64,000 nt of DNA from Spirodela intermedia (Eukaryota > Streptophyta > Magnoliopsida > Alismatales > Araceae), in the NCBI GenBank assembly GCA_902729315.2, contig LR746269.1:5487501-5551500 (forward strand), in the 5' to 3' direction. Positions 1 to 14,670 of this stretch are shown piece by piece (within the stretch, counting starts at the first letter, position 1; each line of letters starts with the position of its first letter). The translations under genes and the position numbers were made by a program. The notes under the pieces were generated by a model. The model was given only the letters and a program-made list of their open reading frames with translations. It had not been told where the DNA came from and searched no databases.

Positions 1-2
1 TC

Positions 3-134
3 GTGGAGGTGGAGGCGGCGAGCAGGACGATCATTGAGAGCTTCGGTGACTGCAAGCCGAGGAAGAAGGAGGCCCAGGATCATGCGGCGGAGGGGGCCCT
101 CTGGTGCCTGGGGAGCATGGGCTTTCTCCCCTGA
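3..134 (+). CDS. C-terminal end of a protein with a double-stranded-RNA-binding domain (partial)
   Basis: The reading frame enters from the left edge and ends at TGA 132-134, leaving 43 residues. The segment KKEAQDHAAEGALW resembles the last helix of a double-stranded-RNA-binding motif, in which a basic patch precedes an Ala-rich helix. Such domains close Dicer-like and RNase III-like proteins, some RNA helicases and other RNA-processing factors in plants. Only the final helix is visible, so I cannot choose among these families; a Dicer/RNase III-type protein is my first guess. No splice site can be placed before the window edge. Downstream lies a long GA-rich spacer. Confidence 0.5.
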   Translation: MEVEAASRTIIESFGDCKPRKKEAQDHAAEGALWCLGSMGFLP

Positions 135-254
135 CGGTAAGGGTTTGGAGGCCTCTGGTGGATTGCATCACATGCAGGGGTGAAAAAAAAGTTTGAAATT
201 TCATAGATGTGGTTCACATCATGACTAGACTCTGTTTGAAGAAATCTAACCCAA

Positions 255-294
<40 letters not shown>

Positions 295-878
295 GGGCGT
301 AGGCAACTCCTCATGCTCAAATCTAGGAAGGTGATGACATCCAGATGTGTGAACCTAAACAGCAAATCATCCCTCAATCAAACATCTACAAGCTGACGAG
401 GACTGGCCTTCGTTCAAGCTGACATCTCTAAACATGAACGATATTAACTTTCACTAAGATTTGGTTGCATGCATTGTATTATCTTATCGTGTGAGCACTT
501 ATGGTATGTGGTGTTGAGAAGAACATGTGTGATGATCTCGCTTGTTGTGCTGAAAGTATCACATGTGGTCTGCTCAGTGGTTGTTGTGAGATCACTCGTG
601 CACTTTGTAAGTGTAATTGGTGGTTAGAATCCCAAGGTTTCATTGACCCACTAAATATGTGGTGTAATGGGGAGTTGATCTCAGAAAGTCAAATGGAATC
701 ACATGTGCTGATTAGTGGAACCCAAGAAACCACTTCATGGATACTTTGGCAAGTCAAATAATTATAAAACCATGTCTCAACTTTTTAATCTTCCTCCTTT
801 CACGCTCATAGATTATACACTTCACCCAATAAAGAAAGGAAAATCACTAGAAAACAAACTAAAAGAAAATCAAAGAGT

Positions 879-918
<40 letters not shown>

Positions 919-1574
919 ATATATAAGAATGCAGTTGCAACGTATTGCTCAATTGGATGACCGGACATGCTAATTGAATATAAGATTTAAGCTCCTAAAA
1001 AAAGAAGCTTTGTCGAATCATATGAGACTTATTAACACAAAGATAATTTGTATTTTAGAGTAATTATTTAGATATAATAGTTGATGGGAGTAATAAGTGT
1101 TTTAGAAACGAATGTAGCCTGGCTAGTTCATCAAACTAGTGCAGCTCAATACCACTTTCCTCCTCTTGCTAGATAACCTAAACTTTTCAAGAAAACTTGT
1201 CAAAAGTCAACCGTCTTCTCAAAATATTTGCATATGAGGAAAAATAACCTGGAAGTCATTGAATTCATCAAGGAAATTTAGTTACATAGTCTAATCTCAA
1301 ATCCTAACGATTTGAGAAAGATTTCTCAATGGGAGTAATCATGGCCTTAGAAATAGAAGTAGGGCAAGCCCAAGAAGTCATTTGATACCTCTTTTTTCAC
1401 TTTTTTACTTAGATAATTTATTTTTTAATAAAGTTTGGAAAATAGTTATATAAGGTCAACGGTCTTCTCAAAATATTTATAAAGCAAAATGATTAGGAAG
1501 GTAATGAATTCAATAAGGAAATTTAATTACATAATATGGTCCTTTAATCCTATCGATTTTTCAAAGGTTCATCT

Positions 1575-1608
<34 letters not shown>

Positions 1609-1673
1609 GATTCGTTAATAAGAAGCTTTGGACTGGAAAGCTCCCATATGGCTGGGTTTTCAACATGCATGTT
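135..1673. other. Spacer between the dsRBD gene and the MCM5 promoter
   Basis: About 1.5 kb of AT-rich DNA with no credible gene. It holds GA microsatellites at 257-286, 888-915 and 1575-1601 and a diverged direct repeat at 1084-1570 (listed separately). The short open frames here have no recognisable domain. Confidence 0.6.
1084..1570. repeat. Diverged tandem duplication, period about 245-249 bp
   Basis: Two imperfect copies lie head to tail. Both start at ATGGGAGTAAT (1084 and 1329). Both contain GTCAACSGTCTTCTCAAAAT (1206 and 1455) and the later shared stretch AAGGAAATTTARTTACATA. There are no obvious terminal inverted repeats or coding capacity. It could be an old local duplication or part of a degraded transposon. 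Confidence 0.7.
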
Positions 1674-1675
1674 CC

Positions 1676-1756
1676 TGGGCCAATCGTGGAAGTAGGCCCA
1701 ATATGTAGCCCAATATGATTCCTAAGCTCTTTTTCTGGGCCGCGCGCGACTGGGCC
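1676..1756. promoter_or_regulatory. Cluster of site II (TGGGCC) elements upstream of MCM5
   Basis: TGGGCC or its complement occurs at 1676-1681, 1695-1700, 1736-1741 and 1751-1756, within 220 bp of the MCM5 start. Site II elements of this kind are known (TCP-factor targets) in promoters of plant genes active in dividing cells. Binding here is inferred. Confidence 0.6.
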
Positions 1757-1773
1757 GTGGTGACGACGAACTG

Positions 1774-1801
1774 TTTCCCGCCAAACCCACAGGTTCCCGC
1801 C
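1774..1801 (+). promoter_or_regulatory. Two E2F-type sites in the MCM5 promoter
   Basis: TTTCCCGCC at 1774-1782 matches the E2F consensus TTTSSCGC, and TTCCCGCC follows at 1794-1801. They sit 93-120 bp before the MCM5 start codon. MCM genes are established E2F targets in plants and animals, so S-phase control is likely. Confidence 0.75.
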
Positions 1802-1893
1802 AAGAGGTCGAAGAAAAGGGGTCAGCTTCATTCGGTCCATGAGAGAGAAAGAGAGACAGACAGCCAAACACAGAGAGAGAGAAAGAGAGAGAG

Positions 1894-6379
<4,486 letters not shown>

Positions 6380-7119
6380 TCAGGCGCGTTGCATCCGGCG
6401 GATGGCAGCGGCTCTGCCTGTTGCAACCCGAAGAACATGGAAGAGGGGAGAGAGCATATGTATATAGTTTCGTGAGATTCCCGTCTAATATTCGAATCTT
6501 AAGACAGCATCTAGAGATATATGACGCTTTCGGCCGGCCACAAGACAAGAGCAAGATTCGGGCATGACTTTTTACATCCAAATCTTGTAGGGCCCACACG
6601 GCCCCTTTCAACCCCCATGGAAACAAGGTCAAACTTGTACGTGGTGTTGACTTTTGCCGCCCACGGCATATGATGTCGTCTGTGATTCTTATCCCATTTT
6701 AGGAAAGTGACAATTATTCCTGGGTGGCGTCTCATCTCAATCCTACACAAAAACATATACAAGCCAAGCCAAGCTGCAGGGTGGCAGGAAGGGGAAAGCC
6801 TTTTTCACCCCAAGGGGAAAAAGTCAAACTTGTACTTGGGGTTGGCTTTTGCCGCCCACAGCCAAATCCAAGATGTCGTCTGCAATTCTTATCCCATATC
6901 AGGAAAGTGGCAGTTATTCGGGATGGTGCAGCCTCATCTCAATTCTACACAAAAAGATAGACAAGCCAAGCCAAGCCATGCTGGAGGGTGGTAGGAAGTG
7001 AAGCCTTTCTCCAGGGAAAACTTTTACCACGCGGCGGTGACGATGATCCACGTGGAGAGTTGACTTGCTCCCCATCCGAAGAAGCCGGAGAGAGCACGTC
7101 AGGGCTCCACGTGGCGGAG
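6380..7119. other. Convergent 3' spacer between MCM5 and the WDR76-like gene
   Basis: This stretch holds the 3' UTRs of both genes and the roughly 200-bp duplication at 6618-7020. G-box cores (CACGTG) lie in CCACGTGGAG near 7050 and CCACGTGGCG near 7108. No coding region was recognised. Confidence 0.6.
6618..7020. repeat. Tandem duplication, period about 195-202 bp, in the MCM5/WDR76 3' spacer
   Basis: Two similar copies share GTCAAACTTGTAC (6628 and 6823), GATGTCGTCTG (6672 and 6872), AGGAAAGTG, and ACAAGCCAAGCCAAGC (6759 and 6961). The copies are diverged by substitutions and small indels. They lie where the two convergent transcripts would end, and no protein is encoded. Confidence 0.8.
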
Positions 7120-9561
7120 CTACTGCGACCACATGTATATCTGGCCGCCGGCGGTGGCGCCGGCGAGGAGGCCGACTCTGTGAGGGTGCGCAGCAAACCG
7201 GCAGGGTATCGCCGTCATGAGAGGGCTCTCCAGAGCCGTCCTCGTCTTGTCCACTGTGGAGATGACGTCAACTGCCCGCTTCATGTTCCCCATGAAGAGG
7301 AACCTGTCGTCCCACCCCCAGATCGCCCTGCCGCAGAAAACAATGGGACCCTCAATCGTTACCACTGAGGGAACCGAGCTAAGAACAGAGCCATCCACAT
7401 TCTCTGATCATGAAGAGGAAAATACTAGCCATCACAGTCGTGGGCAATACTTGAGAAACCGGAGGATGCGGAGTCAAAAACTAGGAAAGTCAACCACTGG
7501 GGTTATTTAAGGTGTGGAGGACGAATCAGAGATCGAATGTGTTACATCATTATATGTCCATCATTGATTGAGATTCGTAACATCTCTCTCTTCTTGGATG
7601 AGAATTAAAACGACAGAAGTATCTTTCTAGTTTTTTTTCTCAGCGTGTTTATAGACAGCACTTTTCACTACATATTGACTTTTTTAGGTTTCTTGCATGC
7701 CAAATAATCATAAAAAATATTGCACCAGTCAACCCTAAAAGAATTACACGTTCTTTTATCATCACGACTACTATTGAGATGAAAGGCACGTTAGAACACA
7801 CAGGGGTACTAATTGTATTGATAAATTGCATTGTCCCGACAAGAGCAGATAAGTACATTAGTCAACGTACCTGAAGGAAGAAAGCCACCTGCCTGTCTGA
7901 TTGAAGTGGCTTATCATAGTCGAATTGTCAAAGTTTGGACCGCTGAGGATTCCAACTGTATCATCAATACTGCAACCAAAAGAATGGCGTGCCATTGAGT
8001 TACTTGTTTTTTCTTGATACCATGGGTCAAATGGCAGAGATAAAACCAACTGCAGTTTTGATACTTAAACTCAGAGCGATAAGAAATCCATTTCTTCGAT
8101 GAATCCAGCAAAAGTACCTGCGGATCCTCATGTGAATTCAATATAAAAAACCATCCTGGCGGACGTACCTCGTTGTTGCAAGAGAAGCTCCACTGGGTGA
8201 GAAATAAGCGGAATGAACAGCTCTTGCATGCCGTACAGTTCTGATTCCTTCCGGTTTTTTGGCACGAATTTTTCTCAAATCCCATATGCACGCAACACCA
8301 TCGGTAGAACTCGTAGCCATCAGATTAGTATTTTCCCTGCTAAAATCTATGGTGTTGATCCGCTGGTCATGCAAGACCCAGGAATTGGAGACTTTCCCAG
8401 CTTTCTCATCCCACGCTTTCAATTCACCAGGACCCTCGCCAAAGTATATGGACTTGGCATCGTTTGGTTGATGGGATAAAGAGAAAACGGCCTCCTCAGT
8501 GGAATATATCATATTAAACAGATTCTCCTCCACGTCCATTAATCGGATGAAGCCATCATAGCTGCAGGAAAAAATCTGCACACATGATTGGTAAGCCATT
8601 ACATTGTAGAATTAATATCGACTGTACCCAAAAGCTGAGCACGAAGAGATATCCAAAAGCAAAATGCAAATCGCAGGCAACCCAAACATTAAGTATGTTC
8701 ACGATCTCTACAAGAAATGCAGGAAAGTTGTTATTTTCATCTCATTTCTCTGAGTTGAGGTAAGCGTCTCCATGCTAGAATTAGAGAAAGATCATTGTCC
8801 CTGTAGCATCCCTGGCGATGGCATAGCGGCCGCGTAGTTCGTAATCCTAAGCTAAGGAGAAAAAGCAAAATATTCCATTGGGTTTCAGCCAGTCATACCT
8901 TGGACAGAGAGAAGGGATGAAATGAAATCCCCGAAACCGGCGCCGTGTGCGGAGCAAAAATGTACGAGCCATCACCCGCGCCCTCCCCAAAATCGCCATC
9001 CCAGAAACCTAGATGCCCGAGCTTATCTCCGGCAGCCACCACCCTCCGGTCGCCGAATGGAAAGAAACAAACAGTCAGAATCCTCCCGGGAAGCAATCTC
9101 CTCACATTTTCCGGGACCAGCGTAAGCGACGTCGCTGGATCCCACGATCCCCCACTTTCCTCCACACGCTTCCTCCTCCGGTGCAGGGGCGCATTCTCCT
9201 CCATGCCGGAAATCGTGCTGGTAAGGTGCCCGGCCAAAGACGGTGACCCTACGAATGCCTCCTCCATCGGCAGAGGGCCCTTCTTCTTGGCGGGGCTCAC
9301 CACCTTAGAGGAAGAGGACGGCGCAGGAAGATCGGAAGCCTCCCGGGATTGCTCCGGCGGGATACCGCGGCACCGGAGGGAGCGACGGATGACGACCGCC
9401 GGCTGGTGCGGTTTGGCCGGCCGGTGGGGCCTGGCCTTGGAGGCCTTAACGATGGCTGACAGGTCCTCGGCTTTGCGCTTGAGGGACGCTATCATCTCCT
9501 CGTTGCGCCGTATATTCTCCATCCTCCGCCGTTCATACTCGGTGAGGGCCGCCGTCGCCAT
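7120..9561 (-). CDS. WD40-repeat protein, WDR76 / DRS1-like (DDB2-related)
   Basis: Exons on the minus strand: 9561-8899, 8575-8169, 7969-7871, 7327-7120. All introns are GT-AG and the product is 458 aa. The N terminus carries TEYERRRMENIRRNEEMIAS, the conserved opening of plant WDR76-like proteins, followed by a basic, low-complexity stretch with Lys/Arg clusters that look nuclear. From about residue 190 come WD40 blades, including DGFIRLMDVEE, ACIWDLRKI, SIDDTVGILSG and a final GGQIYMWSQ. WDR76 proteins are nuclear, contact chromatin and are linked to DNA-damage and CUL4-DDB1 ubiquitin ligases. The Arabidopsis relative is described as DROUGHT SENSITIVE 1, from memory. An earlier in-frame ATG exists at 9834, but the family start favours 9561. 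The 5' UTR has a CT tract and E2F-like sites. The family is secure; exact orthology is less so. Confidence 0.9.
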
Positions 9562-9604
9562 CGCCGCCCGATGCAGAGGAACACAGCCACCGAACCAGAG
9601 ACGG

Positions 9605-9627
9605 GAGAGAGAGAGAGAGAGAGAGAG
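9605..9627. repeat. GA/CT microsatellite in the WDR76-like 5' UTR
   Basis: An uninterrupted GA run lies 44-66 bp upstream of the start codon, reading as CT on the transcribed strand. CT-rich leaders are common in plant 5' UTRs. Confidence 0.8.
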
Positions 9628-9663
9628 CTGAGAGAGGAGACGAGAGCGCTTCCACCGAGGGCA

Positions 9664-9691
9664 GCGGGAAAAGTAGAGAAAATGGCGGGAA
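9664..9691 (-). promoter_or_regulatory. E2F-type sites near the start of the WDR76-like gene
   Basis: GCGGGAAA at 9664-9671 is the exact complement of the E2F consensus TTTCCCGC. GGCGGGAA at 9684-9691 is a near match. They lie 103-130 bp upstream of the start codon, mirroring the E2F pair in front of neighbouring MCM5. Confidence 0.6.
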
Positions 9692-9834
9692 CGGAGACGC
9701 CGCCACGGCGACAAAAACCGCATTCGGTGCGAGACTGGCGCGAGTCGGTCCACCGAAGTCGGGCCCGAATCGTTCCTCTCGGCCGATCCCAAGCGGACCG
9801 GGGTGCTCCCCGCGAACTCAGTAAATAAAATCAT

Positions 9835-11012
9835 TGTTTAAGCGCGATATCATATTTCTCAATATATTAATTTCTACTACTTTCGGGTATTGCTAATTTA
9901 TTAATCCTGTTTTAACGCGATTTCGCATTTCCTAATTTATTAATTTATCCTATTTTATCGTATATCGCTGGGACCGACGGCTACAATACTACTCAAGCCA
10001 GCCGACACGCGAATTTTCTGGAATTTTACCGAATAACGTACTACTGAAATAATTACTGGGCCGGGCCCAATGACGCCCAACAACTCCAGGCTGTTCATTA
10101 TTCCAACCACATTTCATCGGCCCAAATTGGGGAGGGGGGCGTAATGGGCTTTGAGCTGAATGAGGCTGTGGACCCCTTTTCCAAAACTATTCACCGGCCC
10201 AAATAGACATAATGGGCTGGGCCCATTAAACCAGGGACGGACATCCGACGCAGAATATGGGCAGATGTCAAATTACTACCAAAAAAGTTACAGGATCCTT
10301 AACTTCTCTCTTCTGTAACCGCATTCCAAAACCTTCTGAGCTTCTCCTGCATCAAGCTCGGCCATCTACGACCGGCCTACCCAAAATAAACTTGTTTGCA
10401 GGCGATTCTTTTCAAGAACATCCTAAGCTTCCTTGTAGAAGATTTCGAATGCGGCAAAAAATAATAAAAAATGATCGGACTATATTTTTATTGATCAGAA
10501 AATTCCCAATTCAACGAGAGAGGAAGGCGATTACTAGTCCAAGATCTCAAGATCGGGAGTTAAAAGAGGGATTTCCCTGATGGATTGAGGAGTGTGTTGA
10601 TGGCGTCCTGCTGAGATCACCCTAAACGGCTCCGCACATCGTCATATTCCCCTCCTGTTCATGTGGATGATCCTCTTTTCTTGGAGAATTGAGGAGTCGT
10701 TGCCGATCGTAGGGGGGTGGAAACCGAGCTATTGAAGCAGGTGATATCAAATGGGACGCATCCAGCAGAGGATTGAAGCAGGTGAGGTCGAATCACGAAC
10801 TAGAAATCGCTTGGATCCCAAATTATGCAAGTAACGAAGTGTTTTCCTTAGCTTGCCTGCATTCTAACGCGAATGTGCGATGGATTGAACAAAAAAAGGC
10901 GAGAACTATCCCTCTGGTGCACGAGCACGGTACGATAGGGGGAGGGAAACGGAATGGAAAAGAGACGCGAGAGCTCGGCCGCAAAGAGTTGGCGGCTCGG
11001 CTTCGAGGGTCC
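9835..11012. other. Spacer upstream of the WDR76-like gene, with site II motifs
   Basis: TGGGCC/GGCCCA elements cluster at 10057-10225 and may belong to the WDR76-like promoter, about 0.5-0.65 kb from its ATG. From 10250 to 11012 I see no recognised gene; the last part is probably the 3' UTR of the eL39 gene. Confidence 0.5.
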
Positions 11013-11301
<289 letters not shown>

Positions 11302-11369
11302 TTTCGCTTGGGAGGAACAGGTGGGATGGCCGCCGGACGCTTGGTGGGGTGAGGAGGGGAGGGGAGCAG

Positions 11370-11377
11370 AAACCCTA
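11370..11377 (-). promoter_or_regulatory. Telo-box in the eL39 promoter or leader
   Basis: AAACCCTA on the plus strand (TAGGGTTT in the gene sense) lies just upstream of the eL39 start. Telo-boxes are well known in plant ribosomal-protein and cell-cycle promoters. TGGGCC elements at 11703-11708 and 11732-11737 fit the same promoter class. Confidence 0.65.
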
Positions 11378-11379
11378 GA

Positions 11380-13093
11380 AGATGGCGGCTATCAACACTC
11401 GACCATGTAAGAGTAGCTGACCCTACGATCGGCAGCCGAAATAAGATAATGACCGTTCGATTGGAGACCTTACCGCTACATCGGACGGTAGAAATCAACC
11501 CCGTCATCCTGACCGTTCAATTCTCCTCTATTCATATCTGTATTTTTTTCCCAGTTAAATATGGCCACTTGTTAAACCCTCCAAAAATGCATTTAAGTAT
11601 ATATAATATATATTTTTTGAAATAATGACACCAAGAAAACGGCTAAAATAACTGAAATTCATTTTTATGTGCCCTTGAGTTGGTGATGAAGATGGACCTA
11701 AATGGGCCTATGATAAGCCCAGTTGCGAGTAGGCCCAGATGCATTATATTACCATGATTTACTGAAATAACATATCCAATTGTGAATGACAATTTGATAT
11801 AATTCCCCGCTTATTTATTCATTCGCAAAAAATAAAGATGAGTAACTGTTTATTTTTTAATAATCCTTTCTTCTGCTACCGCCTCAGAGTCCACGACACC
11901 GCCGCCGCCGGCGGGTTCGATCCCGCACGTGGTGACGTCATCCTGCGTCACGCCTCCCCTCTGGCGGCGGCCACTGGAGCTCACATGGCGGGCCTCCCCC
12001 GCAATCTCGTACAAGACAAAGTCCTGAGTTTGGCTTGTCCGGCGTCCTCAACTACGCGTTTCCGCTGCCGTCACCGGCTCCACCGGCTCCTCCCGTCCGA
12101 ACTGGCGCAACCGCCGGCCGACCGACCCGCCGGCCTTCTCCTCTCTCAGGTTTCAGGATGCGCCGCCGTGTTTCCGCCACCATGTCGGCCTAATTTCATT
12201 ACCCACCCCTCTCTCTCTGTCTCTCTCTCGTTCTTGTTCTTTCTCGCTCTTGTTCTAGAGATGTATGGGAAGGCATAAGCTTCCAAAAGGGGAGGAAGCA
12301 GGGCATCTCTGTTGGGTCCTGACAATGCGGCGGATGCTCTGTTTTCGCCCATTCTTGCGACTGTTATCATGACACGAGCATGCACCGAATCGGCCCAGAT
12401 CGACCTCGCCAGAGCCAACAGTGGACGACAACAGGAGAGATCCTCGGGCTTACCCGCTCCAGGAGGCAGATGAGGATGATAGAGAGAGAGAGGGGTAGAG
12501 AGAGAGAGAGATACCCAGGGATGACGACGGCCTCGAATCGGGGGAAGGTGGCTATTTTATTTCATCTCTCTCAGGCTGCAACTGATCAGAAGGCCGCCAT
12601 GGGTACGTGAGAAATCTCTGTGGACATTAATTCCTCTAGAGAGAGAAAAAGAGATAGATGGAGAGAGGGAGAGAGGGAGAGAGATCTGGGGAGGATTGCA
12701 ATCAGAGGAGGAGGGCGGATTCGGCTCGCGGGTTATCTCGAAGAACAGCCACCGCCGCGGATTATTTGAGGTCAGAGATTTGTCTGCGTTCGCGGGAGGG
12801 GAGAGGAAGAAGATCTTGAGGGGCGAAAGGGGTACCGTAGCTGCAGGGAGGGGAGGGGAGAGAGTGACCGAACTCTGTGGGACCGACCACCCTAATTGTC
12901 TAAACAGGAGACAAGGGAGTGTGGAGTCTTCCCGTGCAGGAGAACGCCACCATTACCAGCTACAAATCCTCCCACACACCCGTCCGTCCGCGCCCCCGCC
13001 CCCCCCAACTTCTAGAGAGAGACGCCAACATAACTAGCAGGTTCAAAAACTCCCACAGCTCCAATCTCTCCTGCGAGCTCTCCTGAGGACCTG
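11380..13093. other. Divergent spacer between eL39 and the ERF gene
   Basis: The first part is AT-rich. A GC-rich island at about 11880-12180 has open frames but no domain I recognise. GA-rich patches follow at 12480-12512 and 12636-12685, and the end is presumably the ERF promoter and leader. A small or decayed gene in the GC-rich part cannot be excluded. Confidence 0.45.
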
Positions 13094-13248
13094 ATGGGTC
13101 GGCAGCAGCAGCGGTACAGAGGCGTGCGGCAGAGGCATTGGGGCTCTTGGGTCTCTGAGATCCGCCATCCCTTACTGTAAGAACCCATCACACCACCTCT
13201 CTCCTCCTCCTCCCGCCCATTAGAACTCTTGGGTCTCTGCAAGAGCCC

Positions 13249-13309
<61 letters not shown>

Positions 13310-13707
13310 CTCAATTTCCGGTGACGATGTGGGGCGACAGGAAGACGAGGATATGGCTGGGCACGTTCGAGACGGCGGAGGACGCCGCCAGGGCCTACGA
13401 CGAGGCGGCGCGGCTCATGTGCGGCGCGCGGGCGAGGACCAACTTCCCCCAAAACCCGAACGCTCCGCCTCACGAGGCCTCCAGCTTCCTCTCAGCGCCG
13501 CTCATGGCGAAGCTCCACCGCTGTCACTTGGCATCCCTCCAGGCGGCGCAGCAAAACTCGCCTCCCGCGGCTTCAGCGGCCGCCACCGGCTCCGACCCGG
13601 CGGCGGCGGCGGGGGCGCAGGAGCTGGACGAGGACCACATTGAGCAGATGATCGACGAATTGCTGGACTCGGGCTACTCCATGGAGCTCTGCTCTCCATC
13701 CCCGTAA
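13094..13707 (+). CDS. AP2/ERF transcription factor, WIN1/SHINE-like (group V)
   Basis: Exons 13094-13176 and 13341-13707 give a 149-aa nuclear DNA-binding protein. One AP2 domain (about residues 7-66) opens with [20 protein letters not shown] and continues with [19 protein letters not shown] and TNFP. The [10 protein letters not shown] form is characteristic of the WIN1/SHINE clade (ERF group V), whose members activate cuticular wax and cutin genes. The single intron interrupts the AP2 domain after HPLL, a position I recall from SHINE genes. The C-terminal [11 protein letters not shown] resembles the acidic motif that ends these proteins. The product is shorter than typical SHINE proteins (about 190-200 aa). 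The 164-bp intron contains a (TC)n tract of about 53 bp. Group assignment is strong; exact orthology is not claimed. Confidence 0.92.
13254..13306. repeat. (TC)n microsatellite inside the ERF intron
   Basis: A nearly pure CT run of about 53 bp fills a third of the 164-bp intron and ends 35 bp before the acceptor, forming a very long polypyrimidine tract. Length polymorphism is likely. Confidence 0.9.
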
Positions 13708-14670
13708 CTCCCTCCCTCCATTCGCCATCTCCGAACGGCCATTGCAGCAGGGTCGGAGATCTCAGAAAAGAGTCTTTAGGTAGTCGTCCGGTCCGCCAAT
13801 CTTCCTGAGAACTAGGTGAGGAAGAACAGCAGCGTCGCTTGTACAGTACTTAGAGCCTCCTACGCCGGCCGGGTTCTCTATCTCCTGGGCCCGGATGAAC
13901 ATGGAGAAGCTATGAGGACCTATTAAGATGATCGGACTTGAGATAATCACGATTAATCCCCCCGCTTTCCTGGCTTTTCGTAGTTTAAAGCTGTGATCTG
14001 ATGAAGGGGAGGGGGGGCTGGTTGGGGGGAAGCGACGAGGTGGGGCTGGGAAGCTTTTGACTCTGAGAAAAGGGTAGAGCCCAAACTTTTGACCCGACCT
14101 CTCGCCTGCTCGGCCTGTGGCCCTCTTTTCTCTGTTTTCCCACAGTCGGAAGGCATCGGAAGACCCCGCACTGCAAGGGCTCTTGCAGGAGAATAACGAT
14201 CTACTGACTCGCCCTAGAATGCAAACTGCCCGTTGTAGAGAGAGAAAGAGAGACTGAAGAGATCAACGCGGGGATGACCAGCGTGAGGAGGAGGGGGATC
14301 GAAGGGAGGGGACTGTCAGAAGGCAGTGGGATGCAAATGACTAGCGGGGATTGGAGGGCCCGTACAGAGAGGGAGGCTCGACCACAAACAAGCACGCCAT
14401 TCACGCTCCCTCACCCTATGCTTTCTCCCCTGGATGGACGCGGCCATCTTTTCATTCCTCTCAAACGTCAAACTACAGATTCTCACAGGGATATCGAGAA
14501 CGATACCCAGAGAGAGAGAGACAGACAGACAGAGAGCTAGGACCCCACACTTGATTGCCACGTGTAGCGCATGCAGACCGCCACACTGATGAGGGCTACG
14601 ACCGCACCGCCGCCAAAAGAAGAGACGCTGCTGCTTCTTCTTCTTCTTCTCCTTCATTCTAATCATCTCG
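13708..14670. other. Convergent spacer between the ERF and CALS5 genes
   Basis: This holds the 3' UTRs of both genes. GA-rich patches occur near 14237-14252 and 14510-14536. The open frames in it have no recognisable domain. Confidence 0.5.

Noticed and set aside
501-761. Cys-rich 86-codon frame that could suggest a small secreted peptide
   Set aside because: It has no signal peptide or regular Cys spacing, and codon composition is like the AT-rich spacer.
11911-11926. GCGGGTTCGATCCCGC, a perfect tRNA T-arm-like hairpin with a B-box
   Set aside because: No D arm, anticodon arm or pairing acceptor stem lies upstream at tRNA spacing, so it is a chance palindrome in GC-rich DNA.
11838-12278. 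146-codon open frame on the plus strand
   Set aside because: Its composition follows the GC-rich island, no domain is visible and part of it is CT repeat.
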